From Micromonospora tarapacensis (GTDB lineage: Bacteria > Actinomycetota > Actinomycetes > Mycobacteriales > Micromonosporaceae): 64,000 nucleotides of DNA. The translations under genes were made by a program, and so were the position numbers. Under the pieces are notes generated by a model. That model was not told the origin of the DNA, did no database searches, and saw only the letters and a program-made list of their open reading frames with translations. The stretch lies in assembly GCF_019697375.1 (NCBI RefSeq), contig NZ_JAHCDI010000003.1:1027253-1091252 (forward strand), read 5' to 3'. Shown in pieces: positions 1 to 7,179 of this stretch; within the stretch, counting starts at the first letter, position 1, and each line of letters opens with the position of its first letter.

Positions 1-2
1 TC

Positions 3-224
3 CCCGGCTACCGCCTCAAGCAGGACGTGCAGTTCGACCGGGTCGACAGCTACCTGCCGTCGCTGGGCCGGCAGCTGGCCGGGTTGCAGGTCTCCGTCTT
101 CCTGGAGGTCTCCGGTGCCGGGCACTACCTGCCCGCGTACGCCGGAAACCTGGACATCATGACCTCGGCCGCGCTGCGCACCGCGGAGCGGCTGGTCGCC
201 CACCGCACGGAGGTTGCCGGGTGA
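3..224 (+). CDS. Acetaldehyde dehydrogenase (acylating), C-terminal part
   Basis: Partial gene cut by the left edge; only the last 73 residues are present. The tail contains [20 protein letters not shown] followed by [15 protein letters not shown], the usual C-terminus of the CoA-acylating acetaldehyde dehydrogenases (MhpF/DmpF/NbaJ). These enzymes bind the 4-hydroxy-2-oxovalerate aldolase and convert channelled acetaldehyde, NAD+ and CoA to acetyl-CoA. The next gene is that aldolase and starts inside this stop codon (GTGA overlap), which supports the call. The catalytic Cys lies outside the window. Confidence 0.9.
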   Translation, partial: PGYRLKQDVQFDRVDSYLPSLGRQLAGLQVSVFLEVSGAGHYLPAYAGNLDIMTSAALRTAERLVAHRTEVAG

Positions 225-1285
225 GCGCGATGACCGAGCTGTACATCCAGGACGTGACGTTGCGCGACGGCATGCACGCCATCGCCCACCGCTACACCGT
301 CGACCAGGTCCGCACCATCGCGGCCACGCTGGACGCCGCCGGGGTGGCCGCTATCGAGGTGGCGCACGGCGACGGCCTGGCGGGCTCCAGCGTCAACTAC
401 GGCCACGGGGCGGCGAGCGACGCCGAGTGGATCTCGGCGGCGGCCGAGGTGATGACGAACGCGAGGCTGACCACCCTGCTGCTGCCCGGCATCGGCACCA
501 TCGCCGACCTGCGGGCGGCCCGGGCGCTCGGGGTGACAAGCGTCCGGATTGCCACCCACTGCACCGAGGCGGACATCTCCGCCCAGCACATCTCGTGGGC
601 CCGGGAGAACGGCATGGACGTGGCCGGCTTCCTGATGATGTCCCACCTGAACGATCCGGCCGGGCTGGCCGCCCAGGCCAAGCTCATGGAGTCCTACGGC
701 GCGCACTGCGTCTACGTCACCGACTCCGGCGGCCGGCTGCTGATGTCCGACGTCGCGCAGCGGGTCGACGCGTACCGGCAGGTGCTGGAGCCGACCACGC
801 AGATCGGCATCCACGCGCACCACAACCTGTCGCTCGGGGTCGCCAACAGCGTGATCGCGGTCGAGCACGGCCGGGTCGCCGGCGCCGGCCCGGTCGGTTC
901 GGCGGCCGGCCGGACCGTGCGGGTGGACGCCTCCCTGGCCGGGATGGGCGCCGGTGCCGGAAACGCGCCGTTGGAGGTCTTCGTCGCGGTCGCGGAACTG
1001 CACGGCTGGCAGCACGGCTGCGACGTCTTCGCGCTGATGGACGCCGCCGACGACGTCGTCCGCCCGTTGCAGGACCGGCCCGTCCAGGTCGACCGGGAGA
1101 CCCTCTCCCTGGGGTACGCCGGCGTCTACTCCAGCTTCCTGCGGCACGCCGAACGCGCCGCGGCGCGCTACGGGGTGGACGTCCGGTCGATCCTGGTCGA
1201 ACTGGGCCGGCGGCGGATGGTCGGCGGCCAGGAGGACATGATCGTGGACGTGGCGTTGGATCTCGCGGGCGGGGAGGAATCATGA
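221..1285 (+). CDS. 4-hydroxy-2-oxovalerate aldolase
   Basis: 354 aa, HMGL-like TIM-barrel aldolase of the DmpG/MhpE/NbaI family, splitting 4-hydroxy-2-oxovalerate into pyruvate and acetaldehyde. Visible motifs are the N-terminal [16 protein letters not shown] (catalytic Arg, metal-binding Asp), IEVAHGDGL, and the metal-binding [13 protein letters not shown]. The GTG start at 221 overlaps the upstream stop (GTGA); an in-frame ATG at 230 is an alternative. The gene ends in an ATGA overlap with the decarboxylase. Contact with the acylating aldehyde dehydrogenase is inferred from the family. Confidence 0.95.
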   Translation: MSAMTELYIQDVTLRDGMHAIAHRYTVDQVRTIAATLDAAGVAAIEVAHGDGLAGSSVNYGHGAASDAEWISAAAEVMTNARLTTLLLPGIGTIADLRAARALGVTSVRIATHCTEADISAQHISWARENGMDVAGFLMMSHLNDPAGLAAQAKLMESYGAHCVYVTDSGGRLLMSDVAQRVDAYRQVLEPTTQIGIHAHHNLSLGVANSVIAVEHGRVAGAGPVGSAAGRTVRVDASLAGMGAGAGNAPLEVFVAVAELHGWQHGCDVFALMDAADDVVRPLQDRPVQVDRETLSLGYAGVYSSFLRHAERAAARYGVDVRSILVELGRRRMVGGQEDMIVDVALDLAGGEES

Positions 1286-2055
1286 TCGGGCCGGACATCG
1301 CCGGGATCGCGGGGACGCTGGGCCGGGCGGCCGACACGGCCACCGCGGTTGCGCAGCTCGCCGCCGAGACGGGCCTCGACGTCGACACCGCGTACGCGGT
1401 GCAGGCCGCCCTGGTGCAGCGCCGGCTGGACCGCGGGGAGCGGCTGGTCGGGCTGAAGATGGGGCTCACCAGCAGGGCGAAGATGGCCCAGGTCGGGGTG
1501 GACGAGGTGATCTGGGGCCGGCTCACCGACGTGATGCGGGTGCCCGACGGCGCGACGGTCGACGTGGCCGGCTTCATCCATCCCCGGGTCGAGCCGGAGG
1601 TGGCGTTCCTGCTCGATCGGCTCCCCGAGCCGGGCGAGCCGGTCGGCGACTTCACCGACGCCGTCCGGGCGGTCGCCCCGGCGATCGAGTTGATCGACTC
1701 CCGGTACGCGAACTTCACCTTCTCCCTGCCGGACGTGATCGCCGACAACACCTCGGCCGGCGCGTTCGTCGTCGGGCCGTGGTCGCCGGTGCCCGACGGC
1801 CTGGACAACCTGGGTGTGCTGCTGGAGATCGACGGGCGGGTGGCACAGGTCGGCTCGACGGCGGCGATCCTCGGTGACCCGCGCCGGGCCCTCGACGAGG
1901 GCATCAGCCTGGCGGGGCGGCACGGGGTCCGGCTGCGCGAGGGCTGGGTCTTCCTGGCCGGCGCGGCGACGGCGGCGGTTCCGCTGCGTGCGGGTGCTCA
2001 TGTCCGTGCCGTGGTCGAGAAGCTCGGCACGGCCTCGCTCCGGAGTTCGTCGTGA
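1282..2055 (+). CDS. 4-oxalocrotonate (2-oxo-3-hexenedioate) decarboxylase
   Basis: 257 aa member of the fumarylacetoacetase-like hydratase/decarboxylase family. [15 protein letters not shown] and [12 protein letters not shown] supply the metal-binding Glu residues, and [10 protein letters not shown] with VIADNTSAG resembles the decarboxylases (DmpH/NbaG) more than the hydratases (DmpE/NbaH), so decarboxylation of 2-oxo-3-hexenedioate to 2-hydroxypenta-2,4-dienoate is the preferred role. It starts in an ATGA overlap with the aldolase stop. No separate hydratase is seen in the window; it may lie upstream of the edge. Confidence 0.85.
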   Translation: MIGPDIAGIAGTLGRAADTATAVAQLAAETGLDVDTAYAVQAALVQRRLDRGERLVGLKMGLTSRAKMAQVGVDEVIWGRLTDVMRVPDGATVDVAGFIHPRVEPEVAFLLDRLPEPGEPVGDFTDAVRAVAPAIELIDSRYANFTFSLPDVIADNTSAGAFVVGPWSPVPDGLDNLGVLLEIDGRVAQVGSTAAILGDPRRALDEGISLAGRHGVRLREGWVFLAGAATAAVPLRAGAHVRAVVEKLGTASLRSSS

Positions 2056-2065
2056 TCAGGGGTGG

Positions 2066-2137
2066 GGGTTCCGGGCAGCCCGACCGGCTCCGGGCGGTCA
2101 GGCTTGATCCCTGCGCCGGTCGGGCTGCCCGGAACCC
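2066..2137. repeat. Perfect 23-bp inverted repeat inside the catabolic operon
   Basis: Positions 2066-2088 and 2115-2137 are exact reverse complements (23 bp stem, 26-nt loop). The stem lies in the only large intergenic gap (2056-2259) of an otherwise overlapping operon. There is no T-tract, so it is better read as a processing, attenuation or REP-like stem-loop than as a classical terminator. Confidence 0.8.
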
Positions 2138-2259
2138 TGCCGTGGTCGATGCCCACGCGCCGCTGCCAGGCGGGTTGGATCTGGAGTGGACGGCGCCGGT
2201 GTCGGCGGGGTGGGGTTCTGGGGTGGTTGCTGTCCGCGTGCTGGTGCGAGGTGGTCGTC

Positions 2260-2688
2260 ATGGGTGACGGGGCTCGGGTGGTGGCCGGGAAGGCGGTGCC
2301 GCGCGGGGCGTTTCCGCACGTGAAGGTGGCCGGGGGATTCGTGTTCGTGTCGGGGACGTCGTCGCGGCGGCCGGACAACACGTTCGCCGGTGTGTCGGTG
2401 GACGAGTTCGGCACGACCGACCTGGACATCCGGGCACAGACGCGGGCGGTGATCGAGAACATCGCTGACCTGCTGCGGTCGGTGGGTGCCGAGCTGACCG
2501 ACCTCGTCCAGGTCACCAGTTACCTGGTCAACATGAACGACTTCGGCGGGTACAACGAGGTGTGGGCGGAGTTCTTCGACGGGACCGGGCCGACCCGCAC
2601 CACCGTCGCCGTGCACCAGTTGCCGCATCCCCACCTGCTGATCGAGATGCAGGCCGTCGCCGTGCTCCCAGAAGGAGGCCAGTCGTGA
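2260..2688 (+). CDS. RidA-family 2-aminomuconate deaminase
   Basis: 142 aa YjgF/YER057c/UK114 (RidA) fold protein. Family features are [14 protein letters not shown], the helix [18 protein letters not shown], and [24 protein letters not shown], with the conserved Arg and terminal Glu. Next to 3-hydroxyanthranilate dioxygenase and ACMSD the expected job is hydrolytic deamination of 2-aminomuconate to 4-oxalocrotonate (NbaF/AmnD type). The ATG at 2260 was chosen because the RidA homology starts there; upstream in-frame codons run through the inverted repeat at 2066-2137. The stop overlaps the next GTG. Confidence 0.85.
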   Translation: MGDGARVVAGKAVPRGAFPHVKVAGGFVFVSGTSSRRPDNTFAGVSVDEFGTTDLDIRAQTRAVIENIADLLRSVGAELTDLVQVTSYLVNMNDFGGYNEVWAEFFDGTGPTRTTVAVHQLPHPHLLIEMQAVAVLPEGGQS

Positions 2689-3209
2689 GTGAGATCGCCG
2701 AGCCGTTCAGCTTTCCGGGCTGGATAGCGCAGAACCAGCACCTGTTGAAGCCGCCGGTGGGCAACAAGGAGATGTTGCCGGGTTCCGACGACTTCATCGT
2801 GATGGTGGTCGGTGGGCCGAACCAGCGCACCGACTTCCACGTCGACCCGTACGAGGAGTTCTTCTACCAGGTCAAGGGCAACATGCACATCAACCTGATG
2901 CTCCCGGAGGGGCCGCGCACGGTGCACGTGCGCGAGGGGCAGATGTGGATGCTGCCGCGTGACACCCCGCACTCGCCGCAGCGGCCGGAGGCCGGCTCGA
3001 TCGGGATGGTGATCGAGCGGGTGCGCGAGGAGGGCACGCTGGAGAAGTTCCAGTGGTACTGCCCCGAGTGCGGCCACCGGGTGCACGAGGTGGAGTTGCA
3101 GGTGCGCGACATCGCCGCCGACCTGCCCCCGGTCTTCGGCGCCTTCTACGCCGACGAGTCCGCCCGCACCTGCGCCAACTGCGGCACGCTGCACCCGGGC
3201 AAGGGCTGA
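2685..3209 (+). CDS. 3-hydroxyanthranilate 3,4-dioxygenase
   Basis: 174 aa cupin dioxygenase opening the ring of 3-hydroxyanthranilate to 2-amino-3-carboxymuconate semialdehyde. The iron ligands are in [20 protein letters not shown] (His and Glu) with the second His in [11 protein letters not shown]. Bacterial enzymes carry a C-terminal rubredoxin-like site, seen here as CPECGHR and [12 protein letters not shown]. The GTG start (2685) follows the SD sequence GAAGGAGG and overlaps the deaminase stop; the stop overlaps the ACMSD start (TGATG). Confidence 0.95.
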   Translation: MSEIAEPFSFPGWIAQNQHLLKPPVGNKEMLPGSDDFIVMVVGGPNQRTDFHVDPYEEFFYQVKGNMHINLMLPEGPRTVHVREGQMWMLPRDTPHSPQRPEAGSIGMVIERVREEGTLEKFQWYCPECGHRVHEVELQVRDIAADLPPVFGAFYADESARTCANCGTLHPGKG

Positions 3210-4303
3210 TGGCGGATCCGGTCGCCGCGGGGTCGCCGGCGCCCTCGCCGGTGGCGGCGTCGCCGGTGGTGGACGTGCACACGCACGTCGTACCGAAGGG
3301 CTGGCCGGATCTCGCCGCGGCGTGCGGCGGGTCCGGCTGGCCCTGGCTGCGGATCGACTCGGAGCGGGCGGCCATGATCATGGTCGGGGAGACCGGGTTC
3401 CGGCCGGTCGGCGCCGAGTGCTGGGACGCGGAGACCCGGTTGGCGGACATGGCCGCCGACGGCGTCGACGTGCAGGTGGTCTCGCCCACCCCGGTCTTCT
3501 TCGGCTACGACCGCCCGGCCGACCAGGCGGTGAAGGTGGCCCGGATCTTCAACGACCTGACCCTGGAGGTCACCGCGGCCGGCGGTGACCGGCTGCTGCC
3601 GTTCTGCCAGGTGCCGTTGCAGGACCCGGAGGCGGCCTGCGCCGAGCTGGACCGCTGCCTGGCGGCCGGCCACGCCGGCGTGGAGATCGGCAACCACGTG
3701 GGCGACCGGGACCTGGACGACGCCGGCATCGTCACGTTCCTGACCCACTGCGCCGAGGTCGGCGCCCCGGTCTTCGTGCACCCGTGGGACATGACCGGCG
3801 GCCCCCGCCTCGACCGCTGGATGGCCCGGTGGCTGACCGGCATGCCCGCCGAGACCCACCTGTCGGTGCTCGCGATGATCCTCGGCGGGGTGTTCGACCG
3901 GGTGCCGGAGACGTTGCGGATCTGCTTCGCCCACGGCGGTGGCAGCTTCCCGTTCTGGCTCGGCCGCGCCGACAACGCCTGGCACCGGCGAGGTGATCTG
4001 GTACGCGGCGATTCCGCCGCCCCACCCAGCTCCTACGTCGACCGTTTCTCCGTCGACTCGGTGGTCTTCTCGCCCCCGGCGCTGCGGCTGCTGGTGGACA
4101 CCATGGGTGCCGACCGGGTGCTGCTCGGCAGCGACTATCCGTACCCGCTGGGCGAGCGCCCGGCCGGCCGGGTGGTCCACCAGGCCGACTTCCTCACCGA
4201 CGCCCAACGCAACCTGCTGCTCGGCGGAAACGCCCTACGTTTCCTCGGGCACTCTCTCCCGACGCCGCGCCGCTCGTGTCGAGGCGGGCAACGAGTGACC
4301 TGA
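3209..4303 (+). CDS. 2-amino-3-carboxymuconate-6-semialdehyde decarboxylase (ACMSD)
   Basis: 364 aa amidohydrolase-superfamily decarboxylase (NbaD type). Zinc-binding motifs are VVDVHTHVVPKG near residue 20, EIGNHVGDRDL, VFVHPWDMTGG, FAHGGGSFPF and LLGSDYPYPLGE, in the family order. It takes the product of the upstream dioxygenase to 2-aminomuconate semialdehyde. Translation is coupled to that gene (TGATG at 3207-3211). The dehydrogenase (NbaE) that should follow in the pathway is not in the window. Confidence 0.93.
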   Translation: MADPVAAGSPAPSPVAASPVVDVHTHVVPKGWPDLAAACGGSGWPWLRIDSERAAMIMVGETGFRPVGAECWDAETRLADMAADGVDVQVVSPTPVFFGYDRPADQAVKVARIFNDLTLEVTAAGGDRLLPFCQVPLQDPEAACAELDRCLAAGHAGVEIGNHVGDRDLDDAGIVTFLTHCAEVGAPVFVHPWDMTGGPRLDRWMARWLTGMPAETHLSVLAMILGGVFDRVPETLRICFAHGGGSFPFWLGRADNAWHRRGDLVRGDSAAPPSSYVDRFSVDSVVFSPPALRLLVDTMGADRVLLGSDYPYPLGERPAGRVVHQADFLTDAQRNLLLGGNALRFLGHSLPTPRRSCRGGQRVT

Positions 4304-4320
4304 GCGGGCAGGATGGCGGC

Positions 4321-5784
4321 ATGGCCGAGCCGCACGACCTGACCGCGCTGGAACAGGCCGCCGCCGTCGCCCGTGGCGAGCTGTCCAGCCTGGACCTGGT
4401 CGAGCATCACCTGCGGCGCGTCGACGCGCTCGGTGACACCGTGGGCGCCTTCGTCACCGTCACGGCGAAGCTGGCCCGCGAGGCCGCGCGGGCCGCCGAC
4501 GCGGCCCCGGCCGACCGGCGCGGCCCACTGCACGGCGTGCCCACCGCGATCAAGGATCTGACCCTGACCGCCGGGGTACGCACCACCTTCGGCTCGGCCG
4601 CCTTCGCCGACTTCGTGCCGCCGGTCGACGCCGACGTGACGCGGTTCATCCGGGCGGCCGGTCTGATCAGCCTCGGCAAGACCACCACCTCCGAGTTGGG
4701 CTGCTCGCTCTACTCCGAGACGCTGGTGGCGCCGCCGGCCCGCAATCCCTGGGCACTGGCGTACACCGCCGGTGGGTCCAGCGGTGGTGCGGCGGCGGCG
4801 GTGGCGGCAGGCCTGGTGCCGGTGGCGCAGGGCTCCGACGGCGGTGGATCGCTGCGCATCCCGGCGTCGCTGTGCGGCCTGGTCGGCTACAAGCCCAGCC
4901 GTGGCGTGGTCTCCGGCGGGCCGCTCGGCTTCGGCGCCTTCGGCCTGCCGACCAGCGGCCCGATCGGCCGGACCGTCGCCGACGTGGCCGCGCTGCTGGA
5001 CGTGCTGGCGCAGCCGGTGCCCGGCGAGCCGTACCTGCCGCCCCCACCGCCACCGGGCGGCTACCTCGGCGCGGCCCGCGTCGCCGACCCCGGGCGGCTG
5101 CGGGTCGGTCGGTTCACCACCCCGATGCTCGCCGACGAGCCGGTCCATCCGGACTGCGTCGCCGCGGTGGACCGGGCCGCCGCCCTGCTCACCGCCGCCG
5201 GCCACCAGGTGGTCGAGGTGCCCGCGCCGCTCGGGCCGCAGGTCTGGCCGCTGTTCGAGATCGTCTGGTACGTCCTCGCGCTCGCGCCGGTGCCGCCGGA
5301 GCGGGAGACGGCGCTGCTGCCGCTGACCCGCTTCCTGCGCTCCCGGGCCGCCGGCATCGATGCCGGCACCCTCACCGCCACCCTGGGCGAGATCCAGGCG
5401 CAGGTACGCCTCGGCGCCCGCCGCACCGCCGGCTGCGACCTGCTGCTCTGCCCGACCCTGGCGGCTGCGCAGGCCCCGGTCGGCTGGTTCACCCAGGGGC
5501 GGACCCCGGAGGAGGACTTCGACCGGCAGCGCCGGTTCTCCCCGTACTGCGCCGTCTTCAACGTCACGGGCGAACCGTCCGTTTCGCTGCCGGTGGGGGT
5601 GACCGCCGAGGGGCTGCCGGTCGGCGTATTGCTCACCGGCCGGTACGGCGACGACGCGAGACTGATCGCGACCGCTGGGCAACTGGAGCACTCCAGTGGC
5701 GGGTGGGATCAGCACCCCGCAATCTGGCGGAGCGTCGGCTCCGCTAACGTGAATGGCAGTGGAGTCGGGAGGTCACCGCGGTGA
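4321..5784 (+). CDS. Amidase signature (AS) family hydrolase
   Basis: 487 aa amidase. The Ser-cisSer-Lys triad is visible: Lys78 in AIKDLT, the cis-Ser in [13 protein letters not shown], and nucleophile Ser177 in [13 protein letters not shown]. Length and order fit AS amidases. The ATG at 4321, 17 nt after the ACMSD stop, is preferred over an upstream in-frame GTG at 4276 that would overlap ACMSD. The substrate is unknown; the location suggests an aromatic amide feeding the 3-hydroxyanthranilate route, but that is inference. The 3' end overlaps the next gene by 32 nt. Confidence 0.85.
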   Translation: MAEPHDLTALEQAAAVARGELSSLDLVEHHLRRVDALGDTVGAFVTVTAKLAREAARAADAAPADRRGPLHGVPTAIKDLTLTAGVRTTFGSAAFADFVPPVDADVTRFIRAAGLISLGKTTTSELGCSLYSETLVAPPARNPWALAYTAGGSSGGAAAAVAAGLVPVAQGSDGGGSLRIPASLCGLVGYKPSRGVVSGGPLGFGAFGLPTSGPIGRTVADVAALLDVLAQPVPGEPYLPPPPPPGGYLGAARVADPGRLRVGRFTTPMLADEPVHPDCVAAVDRAAALLTAAGHQVVEVPAPLGPQVWPLFEIVWYVLALAPVPPERETALLPLTRFLRSRAAGIDAGTLTATLGEIQAQVRLGARRTAGCDLLLCPTLAAAQAPVGWFTQGRTPEEDFDRQRRFSPYCAVFNVTGEPSVSLPVGVTAEGLPVGVLLTGRYGDDARLIATAGQLEHSSGGWDQHPAIWRSVGSANVNGSGVGRSPR

Positions 5785-6139
5785 TCCACCACCCGACCCG
5801 GTCGAGGGTTTCTCTTTCCGCCTGGGGGCGTTGGGATTGTCTGTAACCGACACGGTGCTGGTCTTCGTCGGCATCCCGGCAGCCGTCGTGCTGGTGATCG
5901 CCGGCCTCGTCTACGCGGGTAGCCGCGGCGGTGGCGGCGGCGGCAAGCGTTACCGGCCGGGCCGACCGTTCACGTTCACGCCGGTGTGGTTCCTCGGCCG
6001 GCCCGAGGAGTTGGCCGACTCCGCCGGTGCCGCGCTGTCGGTGGGGGCACAGGCGCCTGCACTGGCCAGCCGCATGCAGGAACAGGCCGGTGCCGAGGCG
6101 CCGGCTGGTGGAACCGGAGGCGCAAGTGACCGTTGGTGA
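5753..6139 (+). CDS. Small membrane protein, CtaJ-like (cytochrome oxidase accessory)
   Basis: Up to 128 aa. One hydrophobic helix (VTDTVLVFVGIPAAVVLVIA) is followed by a glycine-rich basic turn (GGGGGGKRYRPG) and FTFTPVWFLGRPE, a layout like the short actinobacterial proteins annotated as aa3-type oxidase subunit CtaJ; I recall the resemblance but cannot test it. Homologues start close to the helix, so the TTG at 5837 may be the real start rather than the ATG at 5753. It overlaps the next gene, as expected for a co-transcribed pair. Confidence 0.6.
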   Translation: MAVESGGHRGDPPPDPVEGFSFRLGALGLSVTDTVLVFVGIPAAVVLVIAGLVYAGSRGGGGGGKRYRPGRPFTFTPVWFLGRPEELADSAGAALSVGAQAPALASRMQEQAGAEAPAGGTGGASDRW

Positions 6140-6539
6140 GAAGCAGCCCGAGACCGGGACGGACACGCCGCCCGACGTGCTCGACGGGCCGTTCTCGACC
6201 CGTCAGCTGCTGCGCATCGACGAGGCGCTCCGGGTGGCCGACAGGACGACCGGCCTGGTCTTCTCGGTCTTCGTGGGCGGCCTCGACGAGCCGATCCGGG
6301 AGCACGCGGTGCGGCTGCACCGGCAGCTCGCCGAGCCCGACCGGTCGGTGCTCATCGCGGTCTCGCCCAACCAGCGGCAGCTGGAGGTCGTGACCGGCCG
6401 GTACGCCCGCAAGCGCGTCCCGGACACGTACGCCAAGATCGCCGCGCTGTCGATGGTGGCCTCCTTCGGCGGCGGCGACCTGGCCGGCGGGATCATCCAG
6501 GGGCTCGACCAGCTTTCCCGCTACGCCGGCAAGGGCTGA
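6126..6539 (+). CDS. DUF5130-type protein
   Basis: 137 aa soluble protein. GPFSTRQLLRIDEALRVADR, LVFSVFVGGLDEPIREHAVR and the ending of small residues around a glycine-rich turn (ASFGGGDLAGGIIQGLDQL) match the DUF5130 family, which resembles TPM domains. The function is not established. The GTG start at 6126 sits 6 nt after GGAGG and overlaps the upstream membrane-protein gene by 14 nt. It is followed directly by a strong terminator. Confidence 0.7.
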   Translation: MTVGEKQPETGTDTPPDVLDGPFSTRQLLRIDEALRVADRTTGLVFSVFVGGLDEPIREHAVRLHRQLAEPDRSVLIAVSPNQRQLEVVTGRYARKRVPDTYAKIAALSMVASFGGGDLAGGIIQGLDQLSRYAGKG

Positions 6540-6555
6540 GCCCAACCCCTACGAC

Positions 6556-6589
6556 AAAAGCCCGGCCCGCGTCGCGCGGCCGGGCTTTT
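6556..6589. terminator. Bidirectional intrinsic terminator
   Basis: A perfect 12-bp stem (6556-6567 with 6578-6589) begins AAAAGCCCGG and ends CCGGGCTTTT, giving a T-tract on either strand. It lies between the convergent DUF5130 and Uma2 genes. Confidence 0.9.
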
Positions 6590-6615
6590 GGGTGACCGGG
6601 CTCATGCGCCCAGTC

Positions 6616-7179
6616 TCACCTTGGCCAGGTGGACGGCTCGAGCCGCATCGGCCACGGCTCCGTCACCTCGACCGGATCGTCGGGTCCGACCGTGCCGAGC
6701 AGGTTGTAGTGGACGCCTTTGACCAACTCGTAGCGGTACACCACCGGGCCGAAATCACCGCGTTCGACCCGCCAGTAGAACGGGATGCCTGCCTCGGCGT
6801 AGAGCGCGGGTTTGGTGAACCGGTCGTGGCGCCGGCTGCTGGGCGACTCGATCTCCACGACGAGTGCGACGTGTGCCGGATCCGCCCACATGCCGTCGGG
6901 CGGTGCGCCCGGCTTGAGGACCGTGATATCCGGAATCAGGTTGCCGCCCGGAGCGCGGACTCCGGCCTTGCGAATGATCATCCACTCCGTTGATGCCGAC
7001 GCACGGATAGCCGACCGGATCTCGTCCGCCAGCCAGTGGTGTCCGTAGCCGGCGGGTGGGGTCACGTGGAGGCTCCCGTCGATGATCTCGTAGCGATTTC
7101 CGTCGTCCGGCAGGTCGGAGAGATCCTGCTCCCGCCAGCCGCGCTCCGGTGGGCGCCACTCGTATGTCGGTTGTGCCAT
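6616..7179 (-). CDS. Uma2 family (DUF820) putative endonuclease
   Basis: 187 aa PD-(D/E)XK-fold protein. NRYEIIDGSLHVTPPAGYGH, NLIPDITVL (the PD) and ALVVEIESPSSRRHDR (the E-x-E/K-equivalent) are the family motifs, and YAEAGIPFYWRVE is the typical later segment. The ATG at 7179 shares its A with the stop of pepN (TGATG), so translation may be coupled. These genes are numerous and of unknown role in actinomycetes. Transcription ends at the bidirectional terminator at 6556-6589. Confidence 0.85.
   Translation of the reverse strand: MAQPTYEWRPPERGWREQDLSDLPDDGNRYEIIDGSLHVTPPAGYGHHWLADEIRSAIRASASTEWMIIRKAGVRAPGGNLIPDITVLKPGAPPDGMWADPAHVALVVEIESPSSRRHDRFTKPALYAEAGIPFYWRVERGDFGPVVYRYELVKGVHYNLLGTVGPDDPVEVTEPWPMRLEPSTWPR

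Noticed and set aside
4135..5715. 526-codon minus-strand frame opposite the amidase
   Set aside because: The plus strand has the complete amidase signature and catalytic triad; the minus frame has no recognisable motif.
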